Origin: RCIO01 sp035555795
GTDB lineage: Bacteria; Pseudomonadota; Alphaproteobacteria; Rhizobiales; Rhizobiaceae
Reading direction: 5' to 3'
Assembly: GCA_035555795.1 (NCBI GenBank)
Contig: DATMGE010000045.1
Coordinates: forward strand, 20,008 to 84,007
Length of the DNA stretch: 64,000 bases
The translations under genes were made by a program, and so were the position numbers. Positions 41,488 through 50,485 of this stretch are shown here, one piece after another (the first letter of the stretch is position 1; every line of letters begins with the position of its first letter). A model generated the notes under the pieces. The model had not been told where the DNA came from and searched no databases. It worked only from the letters and a program-made list of their open reading frames with translations.

Positions 41488-42204
41488 CTATCCGATCGCC
41501 ATCTTCTGCAGGTCGACCAGCCGTGCAATGCCCTTCTTCGCCAGCGCCAGCAGTTCAGCAAACTGCTCCTCGGTGAAGGGCTCGCCCTCGGCCGTGCCCT
41601 GTATCTCGACGATGCCGCCCTTGCCGGTCATGACGAAATTGGCGTCGGTGCCGGCGGACGAATCCTCGACATAATCGAGGTCGATGACCGGCTGGCCGCC
41701 ATGGATGCCGCAGGAAATGGCCGCGACATGGTCCTTCAGCACGCGCGACACATCGGCCATCTTGCGCGCCGCCATCCATGAGAGGCAGTCATGCAGCGCC
41801 ACGAAGCCGCCGGTGATGGCCGCCGTGCGGGTGCCGCCATCGGCCTGGATCACATCGCAGTCGACGGTGATCTGCACTTCGCCGAGCGCCTGGAGGTCCA
41901 CCACGGCGCGCAGGCTGCGGCCGATCAGGCGCTGGATCTCCAGCGTGCGGCCGCCCTGCTTGCCGGCGGAGGCCTCGCGGCGCATCCGGTCGCCGGTGGC
42001 GCGCGGCAGCATGCCGTATTCGGCCGTCACCCAGCCGCGGCCGGAATTGCGCATCCAGCCCGGCACCTTCTCCTCCAGGCTGGCCGTACACAGCACATGC
42101 GTGTCGCCGAACTTGACGAGGCACGAGCCCTCGGCATGTTTGGAGATGCCGCGCTCGAAGGAAATGGCGCGCATCTGATCCGGTTCACGCCCCGATGGCC
42201 GCAT
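41488..42204 (-). CDS. rph: Ribonuclease PH
   Basis: A 238-residue phosphate-dependent 3'-5' exonuclease that trims tRNA 3' ends. MRPSGREPDQMRAISFERG, GWVTAEYGMLPRAT, RLIGRSLRAVVDL and DCDVIQADGGTRTAAITG are diagnostic. The start at 42204 gives the exact family length; the open frame upstream is unrelated. It leads the operon rph-VOC-rdgB-hemW and is divergent from hrcA, with 128 bases between. Confidence 0.96.
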   Translation of the reverse strand: MRPSGREPDQMRAISFERGISKHAEGSCLVKFGDTHVLCTASLEEKVPGWMRNSGRGWVTAEYGMLPRATGDRMRREASAGKQGGRTLEIQRLIGRSLRAVVDLQALGEVQITVDCDVIQADGGTRTAAITGGFVALHDCLSWMAARKMADVSRVLKDHVAAISCGIHGGQPVIDLDYVEDSSAGTDANFVMTGKGGIVEIQGTAEGEPFTEEQFAELLALAKKGIARLVDLQKMAIG

Positions 42205-42332
42205 GCTTTTGTCTCCCGACTTTTCGATTTGCGAGGCTTGTAGCCATCCCCATCCCGCGAGGCAAAGGAAAAGCACGTCTGGCAATCGGCGGGCCAGCGG
42301 CTATATCTCTAGATGCCCTCAAGGTGGGATGC

Positions 42333-43403
42333 ATGAACAAGCAGATGACCGGGAACATGCTGCCGTCGCTCGATTCGCGTTCGCGCGACATATTCCGCGC
42401 CGTCGTCGAATCCTATCTGCGCGACGGCGAGCCGCTCGGTTCGCGCAACCTGTCGCGCCTGCTGCCGCAGTCGCTGTCGCCGGCCACGATCCGCAATGTG
42501 ATGAGCGATCTGGAACAGCTCGGGCTGATCTATGCGCCGCATGTGTCTGCCGGGCGGCTGCCCACGCAGCAGGGCCTGCGCTTCTTCGTCGACGCCTTCA
42601 TGGAGATCGGCGACCTGCCGGACGAGGAACGCCGTTCCATCGAGACGCAGCTCAAGGCATCGGGCGCGGGACAGACGCTGGAGCACATGCTGACCGAGGC
42701 CAGCCAGATGCTGTCGGGCATGTCGCGCGGCGCGGGGCTGGTGCTGGCCGCCAAGCAGGAAACGGCGCTGAAGCATATCGAGTTCATCCAGCTTGAGCCG
42801 ACAAAGGCGCTGGCGGTGCTCGTCTCGCAAGGCGGCGATGTCGAGAACAGGGTGGTCGACCTGCCGGCGGGCGTCACCGCCTCGCAGCTTCACGAGGCGT
42901 CCAACTTCCTCAACGCCCATATACGCGGCCGCACCTTGGCCGAATCGCGGGCCGATATCGCACGCCTGCGCGAGGAAACCCGCACCGCGCTCGACGCGCT
43001 GTCGCAGGAACTGGTGGAAAAGGGGCTGGCCGTTTGGGCCGGCACCGAAAGCGGCCTGCCGGCACGCCTCATCGTGCGCGGCCGCGCCAACCTCCTGGAG
43101 AACGTCACCGCGCAGGCCGACCTCGAATTGCTGCGCCATCTCTTCGAGGACCTGGAGACGAAGGAGGGGCTGGTCCAGCTTCTCGACCTCGCCGAGGCCG
43201 GATCCGGCGTGCGCATCTTCATCGGCTCGGAAAACAAGCTCTTCTCGCTATCGGGCTCGTCGCTGGTGGTGGCGCCCTATCGCGACAAGGATGCCCGCGT
43301 CATCGGCGCGCTTGGGGTGATCGGACCCACGCGCCTCAACTATGCACGCATCGTGCCGATGGTCGACTACACCGCGCAGATGATCGGGCGAATGCTGCGC
43401 TAA
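42333..43403 (+). CDS. hrcA: Heat-inducible transcriptional repressor HrcA
   Basis: A 356-residue repressor of chaperonin genes that binds CIRCE elements. The N-terminal winged helix is LDSRSRDIFRAVVESYLRDGEPLGSRNL and PATIRNVMSDLEQLGLIYAPHVSAGRLPT; the central GAF-like domain has FIQLEPTKALAVLVSQGGDVENRVV, and the C-terminus GVIGPTRLNYARIVPMVDYTA. The ATG at 42333 follows aaggtggg. No CIRCE copy is seen near it, so its targets, such as groES, are elsewhere. Confidence 0.96.
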   Translation: MNKQMTGNMLPSLDSRSRDIFRAVVESYLRDGEPLGSRNLSRLLPQSLSPATIRNVMSDLEQLGLIYAPHVSAGRLPTQQGLRFFVDAFMEIGDLPDEERRSIETQLKASGAGQTLEHMLTEASQMLSGMSRGAGLVLAAKQETALKHIEFIQLEPTKALAVLVSQGGDVENRVVDLPAGVTASQLHEASNFLNAHIRGRTLAESRADIARLREETRTALDALSQELVEKGLAVWAGTESGLPARLIVRGRANLLENVTAQADLELLRHLFEDLETKEGLVQLLDLAEAGSGVRIFIGSENKLFSLSGSSLVVAPYRDKDARVIGALGVIGPTRLNYARIVPMVDYTAQMIGRMLR

Positions 43404-43421
43404 CCGTTCACGGAGGTAGCC

Positions 43422-43715
43422 ATGTATGGACTGATCGGCAGGATACGCGCGCATCCGGGCCAGCGCGACGCGCTAGCGCAGATCCTGCTGCGCAGCGGGG
43501 CGATGCCCGGGTGCCACTCCTATGTGGTGGCGGCGGATCCCGCCGATGCCGACGCCCTTTGGGTCACCGAGGTGTGGGACAGCGCCGACAGCCATAAGGC
43601 GTCGCTGTCGCTTCCCGCCGTCCAGGCGGCCATCGCGGAAGGCCGGCCCCTGATCGCCGGCTTCGACAGCAGGGCCGAGACCGTGCCGCTCGGCGGCATA
43701 GGACTTCCGTCCTGA
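43422..43715 (+). CDS. Antibiotic biosynthesis monooxygenase (ABM) domain protein
   Basis: A 97-residue dimeric ferredoxin-like alpha-beta barrel. YGLIGRIRAHPGQRDALAQIL, MPGCHSYVVAADPADADALWVTEVWDS and HKASLSLPAVQAAI match the ABM/putative quinol monooxygenase group. Function unknown. It lies between hrcA (18 bases) and grpE (77 bases) on the same strand. Confidence 0.85.
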   Translation: MYGLIGRIRAHPGQRDALAQILLRSGAMPGCHSYVVAADPADADALWVTEVWDSADSHKASLSLPAVQAAIAEGRPLIAGFDSRAETVPLGGIGLPS

Positions 43716-43792
43716 CCCACCCTTGATTTTGCCGGCGCGAACATCGATATCGGGGCCAAACCTCAGGCCCCAATCATACGGACGGACGAGCG

Positions 43793-44434
43793 ATGAGCGA
43801 ACATCCGAAGGACGAACATGCGGCAGCGGAAAGCGCCGTGCAGAACGAATATGCGGAGCATGGCGCAACCGAACCTGCCGCCGATGCAGCGCCGCAGGCC
43901 GACTACGAAGCCTTCATGCGGCTGGTGAAGGAAAATGAGGAGCTGAACGACGCCAAGCTCCGCCTCGCCGCCGAGATGGAGAATTTGCGCCGCCGCACCG
44001 CGCGCGACGTGCAGGATGCCCGCACCTACAGCGCCGCCAATTTCGCGCGCGACATGCTGGGCGTGGCCGACAATCTGCGCCGGGCGCTCGACGCTATCCC
44101 CGCGGATGCCCGCAACAAGGCCGATGCCGGCCTCGCAGCGCTTGCCGAAGGCGTGGAGATGACCGAGCGCGCCATGCTGGGGGCGCTGGAGCGCCACGGC
44201 GTGAAGAAGATCGAGCCGCAGGGCGAGCGCTTCGATCCGCATTTCCACCAGGCCATGTTCGAGGTGCCGAACCCGGACGTGCCGGCCAATACGGTCGTGC
44301 AGGTGGTGCAGACCGGCTTCGTCATCGGCGACCGCGTGCTGCGGCCGGCCATGGTCGGCGTGTCGAAGGGCGGCCCGAAAACGGTCGAGGCCGAGCCGGG
44401 CGCGCCCAACGCGCAGGCCGAAAAAGACGCCTGA
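43793..44434 (+). CDS. grpE: Nucleotide exchange factor GrpE
   Basis: A 213-residue co-chaperone that releases ADP from DnaK. The acidic, coiled-coil N-terminus (residues about 1-85, EMENLRRRTARDV) leads to a beta-domain with FDPHFHQAMFEVPNPDVPANTVVQVVQTGF and LRPAMVGVSKGG. dnaK is not in this window. A weak hairpin follows (44447-44468, arms aggcggc and gccgcct). Confidence 0.95.
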   Translation: MSEHPKDEHAAAESAVQNEYAEHGATEPAADAAPQADYEAFMRLVKENEELNDAKLRLAAEMENLRRRTARDVQDARTYSAANFARDMLGVADNLRRALDAIPADARNKADAGLAALAEGVEMTERAMLGALERHGVKKIEPQGERFDPHFHQAMFEVPNPDVPANTVVQVVQTGFVIGDRVLRPAMVGVSKGGPKTVEAEPGAPNAQAEKDA

Positions 44435-44446
44435 TCGCAGCAGGGC

Positions 44447-44471
44447 AGGCGGCATCCGCACGCCGCCTCTT
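44447..44471 (+). terminator. Weak terminator-like hairpin after grpE
   Basis: Arms aggcggc (44447-44453) and gccgcct (44462-44468), an 8-base loop and a short T-run (cttt). The 148-base gap after grpE also contains attccgcc at 44525, a fragment resembling the 22431 repeat. Confidence 0.4.
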
Positions 44472-44582
44472 TCCCGTCGCCCGCGCAATGCCTTTGTTTT
44501 AGCCGCCTTTGTGCGACGCCAGCCGATTCCGCCCGGCTGCAAAATGCTCTAACGATGTCATCATCGGGAGGCGCGCGGGCAT

Positions 44583-45215
44583 ATGAACGCAATCCAGTTC
44601 TTCGACTATGCGGGCATGGCGATCTTCGCCGCCACCGGCGCGCTGGCTGCCTCGCGCAAGCAGCTCGACTTCATCGGCTTCCTGTTTCTCGCCGCGGTGA
44701 CGGCGATCGGCGGCGGCACGCTGCGCGACGTCATCCTCGACGTTCCCGTCTTCTGGGTCGCCCATCCGCAATATATCATCGCCTGCATCGTCGCGACGGT
44801 GATCGTCTACTTCACCGCCCATCTGATCGAATCGCGCTACCGGCTCCTGCTGTGGCTCGATGCGATCGGACTTGCCGCCTATTGCGTCTTCGGCGCCTGG
44901 AAGGGGCTCATCATCACCGGTTCGCCCATCGTGGCGGTGGTGATGGGCATGCTGACGGCGACGGCGGGCGGCATTATCCGCGATACGCTGTCCGGGGAAC
45001 CCTCGGTGCTGCTGCGGCCCGAGATCTACGTCACGGCCGCGCTCGCCGGATCGGTCGTCTTCACCGTGCTGGCGGGCATCGGCGCACCGACGCTTGCCTC
45101 GGCCATGGGGGCGTTCATCGGCGCCTTCGGCGTGCGCGCCGGCGCGCTGGCCTATGGATGGTCCTTTCCGCCCTATAAGTCGCGGCCGGGGCGCCACCCC
45201 GAAGACATCGGCTGA
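44583..45215 (+). CDS. Trimeric intracellular cation channel family protein (UPF0126)
   Basis: A 210-residue protein with seven membrane helices arranged as two repeats. Each repeat carries a glycine-rich kink, AIGGGTLRDVILD and ATAGGIIRDTLSGEP, the hallmark of the bacterial TRIC family, which conducts K+ and other cations. It follows grpE by 148 bases and appears to have its own promoter. Confidence 0.9.
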   Translation: MNAIQFFDYAGMAIFAATGALAASRKQLDFIGFLFLAAVTAIGGGTLRDVILDVPVFWVAHPQYIIACIVATVIVYFTAHLIESRYRLLLWLDAIGLAAYCVFGAWKGLIITGSPIVAVVMGMLTATAGGIIRDTLSGEPSVLLRPEIYVTAALAGSVVFTVLAGIGAPTLASAMGAFIGAFGVRAGALAYGWSFPPYKSRPGRHPEDIG

Positions 45216-45304
45216 CGGGCGCACCTCCCACCTTACGTTCCGGGAACCGTTTTCGCCTTAATTTCGTTACGGCGATCGGGTAAGATTGCAATGTATCGGT
45301 AGGA

Positions 45305-45853
45305 ATGATGATGCGCCGCGTTCTCGTCGCCGCTCTGGTGTTTTCAGGTTGGGCCGCCGCCTCCGCCTCGGCACAGGACAGCGCGAGCGCGCGTGTAGCG
45401 GCGGCGCATTCGCGGATCGACTGGAGCGGGCTCTATGTCGGCGCCTCGCCCGCCTATCTGGGTGCGGACGGCTCGGGCAATGTCGCAGGCAGCCTGTTCA
45501 CGGGATATAATTTCGAGGCGGGCCGCGCCGTGGCCGGCATCGAGACGGGCGTCACGCTCACCGATGTCACGCCTGCGCCGGGCCAACGGCTCAATTCCGT
45601 CGTCGACCTGCGCGGCAGGCTCGGCGTCACCTTCGACAGAGTGCATCTCTACGGCACGGCGGGCGCCGCCTGGGCACCCGATTCAGCCAGATGGGACAGC
45701 GGCTTCGCCGCCGGTGCCGGCGTGGAAGGCGCGTTCACCCAGAAGACCTTCTGGGGCCTGCAATATGTGCGCTACACCTTCCGCAACTTCCGCAATACCG
45801 GCAACACGCTGGAAGTCGACCTGGTGAGCGGCCGCGTCAGCTACAAGTTCTGA
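45305..45853 (+). CDS. Small outer-membrane beta-barrel protein, Omp25/Omp31-like
   Basis: A 182-residue exported protein with a signal peptide (about residues 1-24, ASASA) and the pattern of an eight-stranded barrel: WSGLYVGASPAYLGADG, GNVAGSLFTGYNFEAG, LRGRLGVTFDRVHLYGTAGAAW and a terminal SYKF, the C-terminal aromatic residue used by the BAM machinery. This is typical of Rhizobiales Omp25 relatives. Three ATG codons in a row (45305, 45308, 45311) make the exact start uncertain. Confidence 0.85.
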   Translation: MMMRRVLVAALVFSGWAAASASAQDSASARVAAAHSRIDWSGLYVGASPAYLGADGSGNVAGSLFTGYNFEAGRAVAGIETGVTLTDVTPAPGQRLNSVVDLRGRLGVTFDRVHLYGTAGAAWAPDSARWDSGFAAGAGVEGAFTQKTFWGLQYVRYTFRNFRNTGNTLEVDLVSGRVSYKF

Positions 45854-45875
45854 CGCGGACCGTTCTTTGGGTCCC

Positions 45876-46871
45876 CTATAGAAGACCGCGCTGCCTTGCC
45901 TCGTCGGCGAGGTTCTGGCGCGGGCGTGGACCGACCTGCTGGATGACGAGGCCGGCGCCCAGCGAGCCCAGCCTGCCGCAATCGCCAAGCGAACGGCCCG
46001 ACGTGTAGCCGAAGAGGAAACCGGCGGCGTACAGGTCGCCGGCGCCGGTCGTGTCGACCAGTTCGCCGATCTCCAGCGGCGCGATCTCCACCGTCTCGTC
46101 GCCGCGCACGGCCACCGAGCCAAGTTCCGAGCGCGTGACGACGGCGAGGCGGCAATCCTTGCGGATCTGCTCCAGCCCGAACTCGAAGGATTCGGTCTGG
46201 TAGAGCGATTTCAGCTCGCCCTCATTGGCGAAGACGATGTCGACTGTGCCCGAACGCATCAGGTCGAGGAATTCGTCGCGATAGCGATCGACGCAGAAGG
46301 AATCGGACAGTGTCATCGCCACTTCGCGCCCGGCCTTGTGGGCGAGCTCGGCCGCCTGCCTGATGGCCTCCTTGGCGCGCGGCGGATCCCACAGATAGCC
46401 CTCGAAATAGGTCACCTTGGCGCCCGACGCCTTTTCAGGCTCGACATCTTCCGGCCCGAGCTCGACGCAGGCGCCGAGATAGGTGTTCATCGAGCGCTCG
46501 CCATCCGGCGTCACGAAGATCATCGAGCGCGCCGTCGGCGGCTCGCCGGTCAGCGGCTTCGTGTCGAAGGCCACGCCCTGGGCGCGGATATCATGCGCAT
46601 AGATGCCGCCGAGATGGTCGTCGGACACCTTGCCGAAATAGGCGGCGCGGCCGCCGAAGCTGGCGATGCCCGCCGCCGTATTGCCGGCGCTGCCGCCGGA
46701 GGCCTCGATCGCCGGGCCCATATGGCTGTAGAGCAGTTCGGCGCGGGGCGCGTCGATGAGGTTCATCGCGCCCTTGATGATATCGTTGTCGACCAGGAAT
46801 TTCTCGTCGCAGCGGGCGATGATGTCCACGATCGCATTGCCGATGCAAAGCACGTCATAGTTGCTGCTCAT
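45876..46871 (-). CDS. PfkB-family sugar/nucleoside kinase (adenosine kinase-like)
   Basis: A 331-residue ribokinase-fold kinase. SGGSAGNTAAGIASFGG is the first PfkB signature and DTTGAGDLYAAGFLFG the second, with the catalytic Asp in GAGD. MSSNYDVLCIGNAIVDIIA and IKGAMNLID resemble the adenosine kinase group of alphaproteobacteria; activity on adenosine is inferred. It is monocistronic and converges with the Omp25-like gene. Confidence 0.9.
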   Translation of the reverse strand: MSSNYDVLCIGNAIVDIIARCDEKFLVDNDIIKGAMNLIDAPRAELLYSHMGPAIEASGGSAGNTAAGIASFGGRAAYFGKVSDDHLGGIYAHDIRAQGVAFDTKPLTGEPPTARSMIFVTPDGERSMNTYLGACVELGPEDVEPEKASGAKVTYFEGYLWDPPRAKEAIRQAAELAHKAGREVAMTLSDSFCVDRYRDEFLDLMRSGTVDIVFANEGELKSLYQTESFEFGLEQIRKDCRLAVVTRSELGSVAVRGDETVEIAPLEIGELVDTTGAGDLYAAGFLFGYTSGRSLGDCGRLGSLGAGLVIQQVGPRPRQNLADEARQRGLL

Positions 46872-47000
46872 ATTGTCTCCGCTGCGTGGTTGATGGGCGC
46901 GTTAAAGCGTGCAGGGTCCGGTTTTGCAAGAAGCGGACGCATTCTCATGGAAATGGCGGCGTCCCTTCCTATCTCTTTTCCGACCCAAGGAGGGCAATCG

Positions 47001-47717
47001 ATGGTGATCGAAGCGGCGCGCCGCGCCTTTGCACGCATGACCATGCCGGCGTTCCGCGCCGCCCTGCTGAAGGCGCTGGGACTGACGCTGCTGGTGCTCG
47101 GCGCGCTCTGGTTCGCGCTGGGCGGCCTGCTGCGCAACTATGCGTGGCCGTGGCTGGTTGGCTTCCTGCCCGACTTCCTGTCCACCGGCACCTGGACGGA
47201 CTGGCTCGGCATCTTCGCGGGAATCGCCGGCGGCCTGGCGCTGGCCTTCGGGCTGGCGCTGCTGATCGCGCCGGTGACGGCGATCATCGCCGGCCTGTTC
47301 CTCGACGACGTGGCCGATGCAGTGGAGCAGCAGGACTATCCGCAGGATCGGCCGGGCCGGGCGGTGCCGCCGCTGCGCGCGCTGGTGCTGGCGGCGAAAT
47401 TCTTCGTGCTCGTGGTGCTGGGCAACCTGCTCGCCCTGTTCCTCCTGCTGGTGCCCTTCGTCAACCTGTTCGCCTTCTTCGTGGTCAACGGCTATCTGCT
47501 CGGGCGGGAATTCTTCGAATTCGCCGCCATGCGCCATCGCAGCGAGGCGGATGCCAAGATGCTGCGCAAGCGACATGCGCCGACGATCTTCCTCGCCGGA
47601 CTGCTCATCGCCGCGCTGCTCGCCGTGCCGATCCTCAACCTCGCCGTGCCGATCTTCGCCGCGGTGATGATGGTGCATCTGCACAAGCTGGTGACTGCAC
47701 GCGAAAGTGGTCTATAA
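47001..47717 (+). CDS. EI24/CysZ-domain membrane protein
   Basis: A 238-residue protein with about five membrane helices. AFARMTMPAFRAALLKALGLTLL, a hydrophobic run, IAPVTAIIAGLFLDDVADAVE and NGYLLGREFFEFAAMRH match the EI24 family, which includes the sulfate transporter CysZ. The start at 47001 follows aaggaggg; an in-frame ATG at 46947 is less likely. It overlaps nothing but ends 25 bases before the DUF2214 gene, so the two are probably co-transcribed. Confidence 0.85.
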   Translation: MVIEAARRAFARMTMPAFRAALLKALGLTLLVLGALWFALGGLLRNYAWPWLVGFLPDFLSTGTWTDWLGIFAGIAGGLALAFGLALLIAPVTAIIAGLFLDDVADAVEQQDYPQDRPGRAVPPLRALVLAAKFFVLVVLGNLLALFLLLVPFVNLFAFFVVNGYLLGREFFEFAAMRHRSEADAKMLRKRHAPTIFLAGLLIAALLAVPILNLAVPIFAAVMMVHLHKLVTARESGL

Positions 47718-47742
47718 TCCGCGGATCAACCGAGGGTACAGG

Positions 47743-48195
47743 ATGTATATCGATCTGCTGCTCGCCATCCTGCACCACCTGCTGGTCTTCACCTTGGCGG
47801 CGGCGCTGGCGGCCGAATTCGTCCTTCTGCGGCCCGGGCTCGCCGGCCGTGACCTCAATATTCTCGCCCATATCGACGGCGCCTATGGCGGCATTGCGGG
47901 CGCGGTCGTGTTGGTGGGCGTGCTGCGCGTCTTCTTCGGCCTGCGCGGCTGGGAATTCTACGCCTATAACGCCTTCTTCTGGGCCAAGATGGCGGTGTTC
48001 GTGGCGGTCGGCCTTCTGTCCATCGTCCCGACGATCAGGATCCAGCGCTGGAAGCGCGCGGCGGCAGGCTCGCATGGGCTCCATATCGTGCCGGAAAAGG
48101 ACGTCGCGGATGCAAGGCGCTATCTGCGCCTCGAGGCCGCCCTTTTCGTGCTGATCCCCATCTTCGCGGCGATGATGGTGCGCGTCGGCTACTGA
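47743..48195 (+). CDS. DUF2214 family membrane protein
   Basis: A 150-residue protein with four membrane helices. MYIDLLLAILHHLLVFTLAAALAAE with a double His in helix 1, and AFFWAKMAVFVAVGLLSI, match DUF2214. Function unknown; the conserved histidines could bind heme or metal, but this is speculation. An upstream in-frame GTG at 47707 would overlap the previous gene. It overlaps the nth end by 7 bases tail to tail. Confidence 0.8.
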   Translation: MYIDLLLAILHHLLVFTLAAALAAEFVLLRPGLAGRDLNILAHIDGAYGGIAGAVVLVGVLRVFFGLRGWEFYAYNAFFWAKMAVFVAVGLLSIVPTIRIQRWKRAAAGSHGLHIVPEKDVADARRYLRLEAALFVLIPIFAAMMVRVGY

Positions 48196-48977
48196 GCCGC
48201 TTCCTCCGGCACGATGGGCACCAGCGGCGCGGGGATGTCGGTGGTCTTCTCCGCCGCCTTGCAGATATCGGCGATCACGCAGGCCGGGCAGTCGGGCTTG
48301 CGCGCCTTGCAGACATAGCGCCCGTGCAGGATCAGCCAGTGATGCGCGTGGCGCATATATTCGTCGGGAATGATGCGCACCAGCGTCGCCTCGACCTCCT
48401 CCGGCGTCTTGCCGGGCGCGAGCTTCAGCCGGTTGCCGATGCGGAAAATATGCGTGTCGACCGCCATGGTCGGCTGCCCGAACGACATGTTGAGCACCAC
48501 ATTGGCGGTCTTGCGGCCGACGCCGGGCAGCGTCACCAGCGCGTCGCGGTCTCCGGGCACCTCGCCGCCGAAGCGGTCGATCAACGCCTGCGACAGGGCG
48601 ATGACGTTCTTGGCCTTGTTGCGCCACAGGCCGATGGTGCGGATATGGCGTCCCACCTCCTCCTCGCCCAGCGCCAGCATCTTTTGCGGCGTATCGGCCA
48701 CGGCGAAGAGCGCGCGCGTCGCCTTGTTGACCCCTGCATCGGTCGCCTGCGCCGATAGCACCACCGCCACCAGCAGCGTGAAGGAGTTGACGTGCTCGAG
48801 TTCGCCTTTGGGCTCCGGCCGCTGGACCGAGAAGCGGCGGAAGATCTCGGCGATCTCGGCGCGCGTATAGGCCGTGCGCGCCAGGCGGCGCGGGCGTGGG
48901 CGCGGCTTGGCGTTCGCGCCGTCACGCGTGGCCTGTCGGGAGGCCGGCACGGCGGTTTTCTGTTTGGGATTCGGCAT
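48189..48977 (-). CDS. nth: Endonuclease III
   Basis: A 262-residue base-excision repair glycosylase/AP lyase. The helix-hairpin-helix LPGVGRKTANVVL contains the catalytic Lys, VDTHIFR the catalytic Asp, and CKARKPDCPACVIADIC the four cysteines of the 4Fe-4S cluster with the correct spacing. The N-terminal about 40 residues are basic and Pro/Arg-rich, as often seen in Rhizobiales. It diverges from a DUF2244 gene 20 bases away, so promoters overlap. Confidence 0.96.
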   Translation of the reverse strand: MPNPKQKTAVPASRQATRDGANAKPRPRPRRLARTAYTRAEIAEIFRRFSVQRPEPKGELEHVNSFTLLVAVVLSAQATDAGVNKATRALFAVADTPQKMLALGEEEVGRHIRTIGLWRNKAKNVIALSQALIDRFGGEVPGDRDALVTLPGVGRKTANVVLNMSFGQPTMAVDTHIFRIGNRLKLAPGKTPEEVEATLVRIIPDEYMRHAHHWLILHGRYVCKARKPDCPACVIADICKAAEKTTDIPAPLVPIVPEEAAQ

Positions 48978-48997
48978 CCGCCCTCTATAGTTAGAAC

Positions 48998-49483
48998 ATG
49001 CCCGAACAGAAAGATGCCGACGAGCCCTTCTTCCGCGCTCTGCTGACCCCGCACCGCTCTCTGGGGCGCAAGGGTTTCGTGACGCTGATGCTGGTCCTGC
49101 TGCTCGTCTGGGGGAGCACCGGCATCGTGTTCCTGTCGATGGGCGCCTGGCCGGTCTTCGGCTTTTTCGGCCTCGACGTGCTGGCGCTCTATCTCGCCTT
49201 CCGCTGGAACTACCGGGCAGCGCGAGCCCGCGAGGAAGTGTCGGTGTCGCGCACGCGCCTCGACATCCGCAAGGTGGCGCCCTCCGGCCGTTCCGAGGCG
49301 CATAGTTTCAACCCGTTCTGGACGCGTTTCCAGGTTTCGCGCCATGACGAAATCGGCATCACCCGCATGGAGGTGAGCAGCCGCGGCGATCACGTGCCCA
49401 TCGGCTCCTTCCTCAACCCCGCCGACCGCGAGAGCTTTGCCACCGCCTTCGGCCGCGCGCTGGCGACGGCCAGGGCGGGATGA
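48998..49483 (+). CDS. DUF2244 domain membrane protein
   Basis: A 161-residue protein with two membrane helices (about 27-45 and 50-68) and a C-terminal soluble part. TPHRSLGRKGFVTLM, RWNYRAAR and PIGSFLNPADRESFATAFGRAL fit DUF2244, of unknown function, which is commonly beside nth in Rhizobiales. The AraC-MGMT gene follows after 62 bases. Confidence 0.85.
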   Translation: MPEQKDADEPFFRALLTPHRSLGRKGFVTLMLVLLLVWGSTGIVFLSMGAWPVFGFFGLDVLALYLAFRWNYRAARAREEVSVSRTRLDIRKVAPSGRSEAHSFNPFWTRFQVSRHDEIGITRMEVSSRGDHVPIGSFLNPADRESFATAFGRALATARAG

Positions 49484-49545
49484 GGCGGGAATCGGGTGGC
49501 AATGGGCCCTCCTCGACGCGATATTCGCGGCAAGGAGAAATCGCC

Positions 49546-50424
49546 ATGAACGCACAGACAGCCATCCTCCAGAAAGACATCACGCCGCTCGGCAGCGATT
49601 ATGACGTCGTGCGCCGCACCATCGAGAAGATCAGCCTCGACTATCGCGACCAGCCGTCGCTCGAAGAGCTGGCCGCCGCCGTGGGCGAAACGCCCGGCGG
49701 ACTGCAGAAGCTCTTCACGCGCTGGGCGGGCCTGACGCCGAAGGCGTTCCTGCAGGCCGTCACGCTCGACCATGCGCGGCGCCTGCTCGACCAGGGCGCG
49801 CCACTGCTGGAAGCCGCCTTCGAGGTCGGCATGTCGGGCCCCGGCCGCCTGCACGACCTCTTCGTCACCCATGAGGCGATGTCGCCCGGCGACTACAAGA
49901 CGCGCGGCGCCGGCCTCACCATCCGCTACGGCTATCATCTGTCACCCTTCGGCATCGCGCTGGTCATGGTCACCGATCGCGGGCTGGCCGGGCTTTCCTT
50001 CTGCGATGCCGGCGGGGAACAGTCCGCACTCGCGGACATGTCCGGCCGCTGGCCCAATGCGACCTATGTCGAGGACATGGCCGCCACGGCACCCTATGCG
50101 GCGCGCATCTTCGATCCCGCCCGCTGGCGGAAGGAGGAGCCGCTGCGTGTCGTGCTCATCGGGACCGATTTCCAGGTCCGCGTCTGGGAAGCGCTTCTGC
50201 GCATCCCGATGAACCGCGCCCGCAGCTATTCCGCGATCGCCGCCGAGATCGGCGCGCCAAAGGCGAGCCGCGCGGTGGGTGCCGCGATCGGCGCCAATCC
50301 GGTCTCCTTCGTGGTGCCCTGCCATCGCGCGCTGGGCAAGTCCGGGGCGCTTACCGGCTATCATTGGGGCCTGACGCGCAAACGCGCCATCCTCGGCTGG
50401 GAGGCCGGGCAGGCGGCGGGGTGA
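49546..50424 (+). CDS. AraC-type HTH fused to O6-methylguanine-DNA methyltransferase (Ada-like)
   Basis: A 292-residue two-domain protein. Residues about 20-118 form an AraC helix-turn-helix region (SLEELAAAVGETPGGLQKLFTRWAG), residues 125-290 a DNA methyltransferase with the acceptor cysteine C259 in PCHR and NRARSYSAIAAEIGAPKASRAVGAAIGANP. It repairs O6-methylguanine by suicide transfer and may regulate its own gene. The zinc-binding N-terminal Ada domain that senses phosphotriesters is missing, so it cannot be a full Ada activator. The start follows aaggag. Confidence 0.92.
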   Translation: MNAQTAILQKDITPLGSDYDVVRRTIEKISLDYRDQPSLEELAAAVGETPGGLQKLFTRWAGLTPKAFLQAVTLDHARRLLDQGAPLLEAAFEVGMSGPGRLHDLFVTHEAMSPGDYKTRGAGLTIRYGYHLSPFGIALVMVTDRGLAGLSFCDAGGEQSALADMSGRWPNATYVEDMAATAPYAARIFDPARWRKEEPLRVVLIGTDFQVRVWEALLRIPMNRARSYSAIAAEIGAPKASRAVGAAIGANPVSFVVPCHRALGKSGALTGYHWGLTRKRAILGWEAGQAAG

Positions 50425-50485
50425 ACCGCTCGCGCTCAGCGCCGGTCGCCTCTATCATCCCCGCGGGAAATGGCGGGGAGCCTTC

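Noticed and set aside
42205..42332. Possible CIRCE operator for HrcA between rph and hrcA
   Set aside because: No TTAGCACTC / GAGTGCTAA pair is present in the gap.
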